Assembly (NCBI GenBank): GCA_013306675.1
Contig: JABLUY010000158.1
Coordinates: forward strand, 1-64,000
Length of the DNA stretch: 64,000 nucleotides
Direction: 5' to 3'
Source: Thraustochytrium sp. TN22
Taxonomy: Eukaryota; Sar; Bigyra; Thraustochytrida; Thraustochytriidae
The notes beneath the pieces were generated by a model. It was not told the origin of the DNA, searched no databases, and was given only the letters and a program-made list of their open reading frames with translations. The position numbers and the translations under genes were made by a program. Shown piece by piece: positions 55,646-63,505 of the stretch (position 1 is the first letter of the stretch; the number at the start of each line of letters is the position of its first letter).

Positions 55646-56680
55646 ATGTCCGTGCCGGCGGTGCCCACGGCAAAGAGCCTGAGCACGAGCGTGACCTTCA
55701 AGGACGCAGGCGAGGTGCTCAAGGCGTACCGAGAGATGGGCGCCGAGGTCGGCGAAGAATTTCGCGCGGGCAATGGTGCGCTCATGTATGCGCAGGTGGT
55801 TCTAGCGGGGCGGGAAGTGATGGGTGCGAACGAGGTGCACTGCATGCCGGAGAGTATGCCGCGTTACGAGGCGGTCAGCAAGGTCGGAGAGCTGGGGTCC
55901 GCGACGGTGGATCTGATGCTTCGCTTCGAGACGCCGGAGGAGGTGGACACCATCTTTGCACGCGCCAAGGCAGCCGGCTTCGACTCCGTTTGCGAGGCAC
56001 AGGACATGTTCTTCGGGGAACGCTTTGGCTGCATGGTGGACAGATTCGGCCAGAGCTGGAGCTTTGTCGCGCCGCTCCCGGCGGAGCGGGCCAAGGCCGC
56101 CTCGCAGGGCGCACCGCCCGGCGCGAACTTCCCGGACCCGGAACAGGCGCCAGCGCAGGTGCCGCCGTCGCCCGCGGCAGGGCCCTCGGGCCCAGTCGCC
56201 ACAACGATGCTCCCATATATCTCCCTCAAGGACGCGCGCAAGGCGCTCGAGTCCTACCAGGCCACCTTTGACGCCGAGATCACGGCGCAGTGGGTGGTCA
56301 AGGGGAGCGGCCTGCTCATGTACGGCCGCCTGCGCATTGCCGGGCAGGAGCTCGTGTTGGTGGACATTGCGTGTCGCGAGAAGAACCCCAGTGGTGCGCT
56401 CGCGCGCCAGGTGGTGGATGCTGGCAGCACCTACGTCACGCTCGGGCTCGAATTCGACGCTCCTGAGGACGTGGACGCCCTCTTCGCCAAGATGAAGGCC
56501 AGCGCCAAAACGATCGATCGCTCGCCCGTCGACCTGTGGACCGGCGAGCGATACTGCAACCTGATCGACGCGGGCGGTCTGTCTTGGTCACTCAGCGCGA
56601 GACTCCCAGCGGACCGCGCCGAGGCTGCCAAGGATGTCATTCCGGAGGAGTTTTGGGTCCCTGAGATGGAGGAGCTCTGA
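55646..56680 (+). CDS. Two-domain VOC (PhnB/glyoxalase-like) protein, copy 2
   Basis: The paralog of 53666-54700 has the same length (344 residues), start context and two-VOC layout. About 22 residues differ, nearly all before residue 215. Examples are FKDAGEVLKAY for FKKAGEALKAY, FFGERFGCMV for FFGDRYACMV, and LESYQ for LEFYQ at the start of domain 2. From there to the penultimate codons the proteins are identical and the DNA differs at only a few bases over roughly 400. This is best explained by gene conversion or very recent exchange. The frame is open upstream to about 55481 without supporting composition. Function is presumably as for copy 1. Confidence 0.87.
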   Translation: MSVPAVPTAKSLSTSVTFKDAGEVLKAYREMGAEVGEEFRAGNGALMYAQVVLAGREVMGANEVHCMPESMPRYEAVSKVGELGSATVDLMLRFETPEEVDTIFARAKAAGFDSVCEAQDMFFGERFGCMVDRFGQSWSFVAPLPAERAKAASQGAPPGANFPDPEQAPAQVPPSPAAGPSGPVATTMLPYISLKDARKALESYQATFDAEITAQWVVKGSGLLMYGRLRIAGQELVLVDIACREKNPSGALARQVVDAGSTYVTLGLEFDAPEDVDALFAKMKASAKTIDRSPVDLWTGERYCNLIDAGGLSWSLSARLPADRAEAAKDVIPEEFWVPEMEEL

Positions 56681-57528
56681 GATCTTTGTCTTCGCGCACA
56701 TCCTCACGCACATTTTCGCGTGAATTCAAAACGCCCTGCCTGGGAAGATGGAGGTGCTCTCTCAGCCTTTGCGCAGATCGAATGCTCAAACACGTGCCAA
56801 CGCCGCATGAGGAACTGAGAGCCAGTCGGAAAAGAAATAAATGTCCACGTTCTCAAGTGTGATCCGCGTCTGATCGAGACCCGCGGCAGCCAACTGACAT
56901 CGTTTTGAAGTTCATCAAGCAGGGGGCGCGACACGGGAGCTGAGCTGGGCGTCTCGTCGACACGGAGCTGAGCTGGGCGTCTCGTCGACGGTATTTGGTC
57001 GCGACACGGAGCTGAGCTGGGCGTCTCGTCGACGGTTTTTGGTCGCGACACGGAGCTGAGCTGGGCGTCTCGTCGACGGTATTTGGTCGCGACACGGAGC
57101 TGAGCTGGGCGTCTCGTCGACGGTATTTGGTCGCGACACGGAGCTGAGCTGGGCGTCTCGTCGACGGTATTTGGTCGCGACACGGAGCTGAGCTGGGCGT
57201 CTCGTCGACGGTATTTGGTCGCGACACGGAGCTGAGCTGGGCGTCTCGTCGACGGTATTTGGTCGCGACACGGAGCTGAGCTGGGCGTCTCGTCGACGGT
57301 ATTTGGTCGCGACACGGAGCTGAGCTGGGCGTCTCGTCGACGGTATTTGGTCGCGACACGGAGCTGAGCTGGGCGTCTCGTCGACGGTATTTGGTCGCGA
57401 CACGGGAGCTGAGCTGGGCGTCTCGTCGACGGTATCTGATCAACCAAAAGGCAATGAATAAATGTCCGCATTCACACAAGTATGGAGATCAGATGGGGTG
57501 TGAGGCTCGCGCATGCCCGGTCCAGGCA
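56681..57528. other. Intergenic, mostly minisatellite
   Basis: It contains about 250 bases of copy 2 flank, then the 44-bp minisatellite (56929-57442), then the short 3' flank of the tail-anchored gene. All three minus-strand frames are open across the array because the unit has no stop codon, but this is not evidence of coding. Confidence 0.8.
56929..57442. repeat. 44-bp minisatellite, about 11 full units plus one partial
   Basis: A truncated unit (56929-56957) is followed by ten 44-bp units starting at 56958, 57002, 57046 and so on to 57397, and a final variant unit from 57398. Each contains CGACACGGAGCTGAGCTGGG and a GTCGACGG core. Units are nearly identical; one has TTTTT for TATTT near 57036-57040. 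The upstream duplicate holds a single diverged unit at 54799-54840. Confidence 0.95.
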
Positions 57529-58701
57529 TCAGATGCCGAGGAAAAGGATGAGCGGAATAGTGATGCTCAGCAGAAAGCACAACATGGCGAGAATAGGCGC
57601 GAGCTGCGCCTGCGTCGACCGCGACAAGCAGCTGCGAGCGCGCTTATAGTGTGTGTCGTGGACCTCGGTAACGCGCGCGAGGCTCTGGCCCCGTTCGTCC
57701 GCAAAGCTGAGTGATCGCGGAGGATTCTTGGGCGGCGCGCTTCCCGCCGCGTTGGACCGCGCCGAGAAGGAGGCTGAATTTTCGCCGTACGACACAGAGC
57801 CACCGTCCAAGCTGTTGTTCTGCTGCATGCCTGGGATGGCGATCCGGTTCCCGTCCTTGTCAACGCCGTAGGCGCCCTTGAAGCTGTCCAGAGTGGAGCT
57901 GGCCAATCTTCGAGAGCCAAATTCAGTGGCGCTGCTGCGCCCAGGAGCCTCCATGCTCCCATTGTAGCGTGGCGCCAGAATGAGCGAGCCGCCGAGCTGC
58001 AGACCAGGCGACCGCGTGGATTTATCCAGAATCAGTGACGAGGTGCGGTACTGGCGGTCTTCGCCCACCATCCTGACGGCCGCAGACACAAAGCGCACGG
58101 GCGATTGCGGCGACATGACGTGGACGGGCTTGAGAAAGCCCTGGCCATCGTCGTCCGAGTCCGACAGGGAATCCACGTCCGAGTAAGCGCCATTGCCGCG
58201 CGCCTGCGCCGTCGGGTCCTCCATGCCTCGATCCGTGCTGCTGTCTTGGTCCAAAACCACGATCTCGGCGGACGGCTCCGAATCGCCGACTGATAATTCA
58301 TGCATTTCCATGTGCTCCCCCTCCTCCTCCTCCTTATGCTCCTCATGCACCTCCTCCCTTTTTGCCGCTGCGGCGGCGGCCCCGTCGCCGGCCCCGTTCA
58401 CCACCACGAGGAGCTCTGGCCGCTCAATTGACACCACCTCCAGCTCCGCCTTCTCAGCCTGGTTCCCGTCCCCGGCACTGTTCCTCTCACCAATAGCGTC
58501 GCTCGGCGCGTCGGCCACCGACTGCTGCTCGGCTAGGGACGCTGGCCGCGCAGTGGAAAGCTCTTCATCGCGGCCCGACTTGTCCTCGAACTCATCGTTC
58601 TTGTTGATCACCGCGAGTATGGACGTGGACGTGGAGTCTTTCCTCACAATCCGGTCCGTGGCGCCGTCGCCCGCGTCGCACAGGTCCGGCACCACCTTCA
58701 T
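57529..58701 (-). CDS. Acidic tail-anchored membrane protein, unknown
   Basis: From the ATG at 58701 the product has 390 residues. Residues 1-370 are hydrophilic, acidic and Ser-rich, with runs such as EEHKEEEEGEHMEMHE and DVDSLSDSDDDGQ, and probable disorder. A basic stretch (HYKRARSCLSRSTQAQL) precedes a C-terminal hydrophobic helix, APILAMLCFLLSITIPLILF, with only LGI after it. This is a tail-anchor topology with the bulk facing the cytosol. Family is unknown; a SNARE-like role is not supported because no SNARE heptad is visible. The frame is open to 58800 but lacks an ATG there. Its 3' end was copied into the upstream duplication. Confidence 0.75.
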   Translation of the reverse strand: MKVVPDLCDAGDGATDRIVRKDSTSTSILAVINKNDEFEDKSGRDEELSTARPASLAEQQSVADAPSDAIGERNSAGDGNQAEKAELEVVSIERPELLVVVNGAGDGAAAAAAKREEVHEEHKEEEEGEHMEMHELSVGDSEPSAEIVVLDQDSSTDRGMEDPTAQARGNGAYSDVDSLSDSDDDGQGFLKPVHVMSPQSPVRFVSAAVRMVGEDRQYRTSSLILDKSTRSPGLQLGGSLILAPRYNGSMEAPGRSSATEFGSRRLASSTLDSFKGAYGVDKDGNRIAIPGMQQNNSLDGGSVSYGENSASFSARSNAAGSAPPKNPPRSLSFADERGQSLARVTEVHDTHYKRARSCLSRSTQAQLAPILAMLCFLLSITIPLILFLGI

Positions 58702-61011
58702 CTCGTGATCTGCTTGCTCAGGCCCGCGGCTGCCGCGATGGCGTGCACCGCGCCGCGCCGCGCCCCCGCGGCGGCGGCGACGGCGGCGGCGGCCGCGCAC
58801 AGGCGCAGCACACGCGTCCAGGCTCTCGAGCTACAGCTTTACCGAGCCTTGCTTGCCTCGACGTCGCGCCTGCAGCGCGGCGCCCCGCACATTGCGCGCG
58901 CCGCCAAGCTATCAGGAAGCTGTTGCTTGCCTAAGACCCCGCTACGCCGCGCTTAGTGCACCACTAGAATAAATCCGCTCAGCCAGGTCCTCATGCGCCC
59001 GCAGAACTGTGGCCCGGATCGCCGCGGCGCTGTTGACTTGCCCCCACTGGCACGTCCGGAAGAAACACCGTCCGCAGTCCACATTGCCCTCGTCCAAAGA
59101 CGGACATTCCCTTCACCAAAGAAAGCCTTGCTTGCTAGCTAGCTGAGCTCGCGCCTCAGGGCGCACGGCCACCGGGCAAGAGACACGGACCCGGTCTCGC
59201 GCAGCTTCCGTGGCCTGTTTGTCGCTTCTTCCTTCCAGCGCGCGGGATGTGGATGCTGCCATTCTCGCGACGTGTGCCACCCGATGCTTGGCGCCCGCTC
59301 GCGCCCGCTCAACGGCACGGAGAGTCCCACTTGGCCCGCCACTTGTCCTGCGCTCCTACGAGTGGACAAACGCCGCGGAAACTCCATAAACGCCGGCCGC
59401 CCACTTGCGGCCGCGCGGCGCAACAAGAGCAACTGGAGCAGCGCCGCCTGGGCCTGCCGGGCTCGCGGCGCTGCGGCGCTGCGCTGCGCTGCGCTGCGCA
59501 GCGCATCGCAGCGCAGGCAGGCAGGCTGGCTGGCGAGCTAGGAGCGCGAGGCAGGCAGCAGCACGCAGTGCTCCGGCTGCAGGCGCGCGCTGTGGTCCGC
59601 GAAGGCCGGCTTCTGGCTGCCGCCCACGAGCGCCAGCAGCGGCTTGCTCGCCTCGCCGTTGACGCGCGCGGGCGCCGCGCCGCCGCCGCGCGAACGCGAA
59701 GGCGGCGCGCGCGCGGGCGTCGCCGCGCCGCGCTGCATGCTCCGCCTGCGCCGCCCGGCCGCGCGTTCGCTCTCGCTCGCTCGCTCGCCGCGCCGCGCCG
59801 TCAGGGCAGAGCGGGGCGCGATGGTTGGTGGTTTGCTGTGCGGCCGCCTCGGCCTGCCCGCATCAAGATGCCATACTCCGATTCGAACGCGCCAGGCGCC
59901 GCGCCGGCCGAGGAGCATGCTGCGCGGGCCGCTCGCAGGCGCGCGGCGCTGGCTGGCCGCGCGCGGCGCCGCGGCCTCCGGCCGGCCCGAGCGCCGCGCG
60001 CGCTTCCTGGCGCGCTCGCGGCCGGGTTTGGATGGATTTTGAAAATTTGAAAAGGATCGCAGCTTGTTGTTGATTGGCCTGGTTCAAAATTTCAAATCAA
60101 AGCTCGGCCGGCCAACTTCGATTTCTTTCGGGGCGCGCGGAGCCGGCCTGCCTGGCGGGCTGGCTGGCTGCGGCGAGGCGGTCGTGCGCGGCGCGGCGTC
60201 GTGCGGCTCAGACAGGCGCGCTCTTGCCGACAGGCGCTCTCTGACTGTCGAGACTACTCCGCTCGCTCGCTCGCGGCGCTCAGCTCGCTCGTGGTCGCTC
60301 GCCGTGTGCTATCCTTGGTCCTCGCTCTTGCTCCCGCTCGTCGCTGTCGCTTACACGCTCTCACGCTCATGCTCACGCTCACGCTCACGCTCACGCGCAG
60401 GCCAGGCCAGAAAGGCCCACGCCCCCGCGGCCCCGCCCCCGCGCCCGCCCCGGCGTGGCGTGGCGTCACTCGCGTGTACTACTTGGAGCGCGGCGCGCAG
60501 GCTCGCGGGCGCGACGGGACGCGGCGATTGCAAGCGCCTTGCCGGTGGCGGCGCGCACTGTGCAAGGCGGAGTTGGAGGCAGCGTGCGGCGCGGTTGTGC
60601 AGGCAGGCAGCTGAGCAGGCCCGTGCTGCCCCGGGGCAGAAGCAGGGCGCGTCGCGAGTCCCGGTCCCGAGAGGCACAGGATTACCTGCTCGCCGCCAGT
60701 TTCCTGGACCCCGCCTCAGGCTGCGCTGAGTCAATGAAAGGCTGGTCGCTGCCTCGGAGGGCGTCTCGCCTTTCACCTCCCTCACCTCGCTTTGCTTGCT
60801 TGCTTGCTTGCACGCACAGGCAAGGCGCAAGGCTGACGAGCCGTGACACGACTCGTCACTGGCGGGAGGGAGGCTGGCTGGGGCAGACCAGCACCGCGAG
60901 GAGCAGAACCTGAAGCAGAACCCAATCGATCGACCGCCCTCTCCGAAGAGGCAAGCAGCAGCAGCAGCAGCAGCAGCAGCAAGCAAGCAGGCAGGCAAGC
61001 AGGCAGGCAGG
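58702..61011. other. Gene-poor 2.3 kb with simple repeats; isocitrate lyase leader
   Basis: No gene is firmly supported. A 66-codon minus-strand frame (59538-59738) ending EHCVLLPASRS and a 60-codon plus-strand frame near 59871-60050 overlap low-complexity sequence. Repeats include GCTGC units and their inverse (about 59470-59515), GCTC arrays (about 59771-59787 and 60259-60275), a CTCACG hexamer array (about 60357-60397) and CAG/GCAAG/GCAGG arrays abutting the lyase ATG (60957-61011). TTGAAAATTTGAAAAGG and AAAATTTCAAATC elements lie at about 60037-60099. Confidence 0.6.
60957..61011. repeat. CAG and GCAGG repeats directly before the isocitrate lyase ATG
   Basis: About nine CAG/AGC triplets are followed by AAGCAAGCAGGCAGGCAAGC-type repeats ending at the base before the start codon. 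They lie in the 5' leader of the mRNA. Confidence 0.85.
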
Positions 61012-62598
61012 ATGACGAACTTCAACGTGAACGACGATGCCGTGGTGGCGCGCGAGCTGGAGGAGATGAAGGCGTGGATGAGCTCCAAGCGCTTCGAGTT
61101 CACCAAGCGCCCGTACACGCCGGAGCAGGTGGTGGCGCTGCGCGGCGACTACTGCTCGCTCTCGTCGTCGGAGCACTCGTACGCGCCCATCGCGACCAAG
61201 CTGTACGATCTCGTGCGCTCCCGCTTCAACGAGAAGAAGTACTCGCACACCTTCGGCTGCCTCGACCCGGTGCAGCTCGTGCAGATGAACAAGTACCTCG
61301 AGACCGTGTACGTGTCGGGCTGGCAGGCGTCCTCGACCGCGTCCTCGAGCAACGAGCCGGGCCCGGACTTCGCCGACTACCCGTCCAACTCGCTGCCGCT
61401 CAAGGTGGACCAGCTCTTCAAGGCGCAGATGTTCCACGCGCGCAAGCAGCGCAACGAGCGCTCCAAGATGTCGGCCGCGGAGAAGAAGGCCACCCCGCCC
61501 GTGGACTACTTCCGGCCCATCATCGCCGACGGTGACACCGGCTTCGGCGGCATGACCTCGGTCACCAAGCTGACCAAGATGATGATCGAGTCCGGCGCCT
61601 CGGGCATGCACCTCGAGGACCAGAAGGTCGGCGCCAAGAAGTGCGGCCACCTCGGCGGCAAGGTGCTCGTGCCGGTGCGCGAGCACGCCGACCGCATGGC
61701 CGCCGCCCGCCTCCAGGCCGACATCATGAAGCACCCGCTCGTGCTCGTGTGCCGCACGGACGCCGACTCGGCCAACTTCCTCGAGAACGACATTGACCCG
61801 CGCGACCACCCGTACATCGCCGGCTCCACCAACCCCAACATCGGCACGGCCGAGGACGCCAAGGACCAGGGCGCCTGGATGGAGCAGGCCGGCCTCAAGC
61901 GCTATTCGGACGCCGTCGCCGACGCCATGCGCGCCAAGGGCAAGGCCAACCTCGTCGACAAGTGGATGAAGGACTCCATGGTGCTCTCGAACGACGACGC
62001 CAAGGCCCTCGCCACCAAGCTCGGCTTTGGCGACGTCTTCTGGTGCAAGCAGGCGCCGCGCTCGCGCGAGGGCTTCTTCCGCGTCATCGGCGGCATCGAC
62101 TACGCCGCCATGCGCGCCATCGCCTTCTCCCCGGTCTCGGACATGATCTGGTGCGAGACCTCCACCCCGTCCATCCCGGAGATCAAGGAGTTCGCCGAGG
62201 CTGTGCACGCCGTCGTGCCCCACCAGATCTGCGCGTACAACCTGAGCCCTTCGTTCAACTGGTCCATCGCCGGCTCGGACGACGACATCCGCAACTTCCA
62301 GACCGAGCTCGGCAAGCTCGGCATCACGTGGCACTTCGTCACGCTCTTCGGCTTCCACACCAACGCCCTGGCCATTGACCTGGCGGCCAAGGCCTACGCC
62401 GGCCCGGACGGCGTTCTCGCCTACGTTAAGCAGGTGCAGAACCAGGAGCGCGTCCACGGCGTCGAGACCCTCACTCACCAGAAGTGGTCTGGCGCTGGCC
62501 TCATGGACGACGCCCTCCAGGCTGCCACTGGCGGCGGTGCCTCCACCTCGGCCCTCCACGGTGCCACCGAGGACCAGTTCAAGCAGTCCAAGCTGTAA
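61012..62598 (+). CDS. ICL1: Isocitrate lyase, peroxisomal (PTS1)
   Basis: The 528-residue enzyme cleaves isocitrate to glyoxylate and succinate, the first step of the glyoxylate shunt that allows growth on fatty acids or acetate. The catalytic signature KKCGHLGGKVL is at 209-219, with Cys211 as the active-site base. Upstream are IIADGDTGFGGMTSVTKLTK and GASGMHLEDQKVG; downstream are VCRTDADSANF and AYNLSPSFNWS. The length is that of eukaryotic ICLs, with the long insertion after the signature. The C-terminus is QSKL, so SKL is a canonical PTS1 peroxisomal targeting signal, consistent with glyoxysome-type location. Codon bias is strong, suggesting high expression. The ATG directly follows the CAG-rich leader. 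Confidence 0.97.
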   Translation: MTNFNVNDDAVVARELEEMKAWMSSKRFEFTKRPYTPEQVVALRGDYCSLSSSEHSYAPIATKLYDLVRSRFNEKKYSHTFGCLDPVQLVQMNKYLETVYVSGWQASSTASSSNEPGPDFADYPSNSLPLKVDQLFKAQMFHARKQRNERSKMSAAEKKATPPVDYFRPIIADGDTGFGGMTSVTKLTKMMIESGASGMHLEDQKVGAKKCGHLGGKVLVPVREHADRMAAARLQADIMKHPLVLVCRTDADSANFLENDIDPRDHPYIAGSTNPNIGTAEDAKDQGAWMEQAGLKRYSDAVADAMRAKGKANLVDKWMKDSMVLSNDDAKALATKLGFGDVFWCKQAPRSREGFFRVIGGIDYAAMRAIAFSPVSDMIWCETSTPSIPEIKEFAEAVHAVVPHQICAYNLSPSFNWSIAGSDDDIRNFQTELGKLGITWHFVTLFGFHTNALAIDLAAKAYAGPDGVLAYVKQVQNQERVHGVETLTHQKWSGAGLMDDALQAATGGGASTSALHGATEDQFKQSKL

Positions 62599-63505
62599 GA
62601 TCTTTACTTTTGTCCCCATCGTCTAAGTATATCAGCCACACAATTTGCGTACCGGTTTCTGTTTGGTTTTTGTTGCCGAGTAGTTGTCAACCAACCAAGG
62701 CCGCTGAGCAGCGCTGAGCAACTTGTTTGAAGGTGCACGGCGAAGGCGAAGAGAAATAAGAAGTCTATCCAAAGCTTCGCTGCGTCATTTCGACCATCCA
62801 GCCATAAGTCAACCATAAGTCAACGCCGCGTTCCACGGTCGAGCTGAGTCTGACCGTCTCTGACGGACACCACTGCAGGCCGCCGCTAACGAACAGTCTA
62901 ACAACCTTCGAGCCACCATGCTTCTTTCAGGCAGGCTTCAAGTTCTCGCCGCCGGCCGGGCCACTCTTTCGGCTTCTCGCCGCTTCTCCAAAGCTGCCCG
63001 AGGCCACAGCCAGCTCTCTCGCTTTTCATTTCTCCAAGTCGCGCTTCAAGTCCATCCACGTGCTCGCTTCCTCTGCACTGCACTGTGCCCCTGTGCCGCT
63101 GCACGTGGCACGTCGGGCACTGGCACTGCACTGCACTGCACGAGTTCGACAGATGGGCCAGCGCAAAGGGCCCATGCGGCACGCCGGCGGGCTGGCACGT
63201 GCACACGCGAGGGCGGGCCACCTTAAGGCGGCCAGCGGCGCGCGCGGCACAGGGGCACGCAAGCAGGCGGCCCCGCGCGCCCGCGGCGTGGTAAGGCGCG
63301 CCCGGCGGGGGAGGGCGCCCGACTCCAGCCCGGCCAGCGCCGAGACCAAACTGCAGTCCCTCCGCCGCGCGAGCAGCGCGAGCGAGCGAGCGAGCGAGCG
63401 AGCGAGCGAGCGAGCGAGCGTCCGCGCGCCCCGCCCCGCCCCGCCCCGCCTCTCCGCGCGCGCCGCCGCGCCAGGCCCGCTTGGCCCTGCTCGTAGACGG
63501 CGACC
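62599..63505. other. Intergenic: lyase 3' flank and leader of the last gene
   Basis: The first 250 bases are AT-richer 3' flank. The leader of the next gene carries CGCTTCAAGTCC (about 63044), a CTGCA repeat (about 63122-63140), an uninterrupted GAGC array (63379-63420) and CCCCG repeats (about 63428-63450). No other gene is seen. Confidence 0.65.
63379..63420. repeat. GAGC tetranucleotide array
   Basis: About ten uninterrupted GAGC units lie 86-127 bases upstream of the ATG at 63506. This is the longest of several such arrays that precede start codons in this window. Confidence 0.9.

Larger units (their letters stand above)
55018..57590. repeat. Tandem segmental duplication, copy 2
   Basis: This is the second copy of the 2 kb block, lengthened by expansion of the 44-bp minisatellite. 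It ends within the 3' part of the intact tail-anchored gene, which shows which gene the relic in copy 1 came from. Confidence 0.85.

Noticed and set aside
56929-57442. CRISPR-like regular array
   Set aside because: Units are contiguous with no unique spacers; this is a eukaryotic minisatellite.
56704-57479. Three overlapping minus-strand frames of 160-255 codons with periodic peptides
   Set aside because: They cover the 44-bp minisatellite, whose unit has no stop in any minus-strand frame; the periodic peptides are a by-product.
59538-60050. Short frames of 66 (minus) and 60 (plus) codons in the gene-poor stretch
   Set aside because: Arg/Ala/Pro-rich composition over GC-rich repeats and no family similarity; not enough to call genes.
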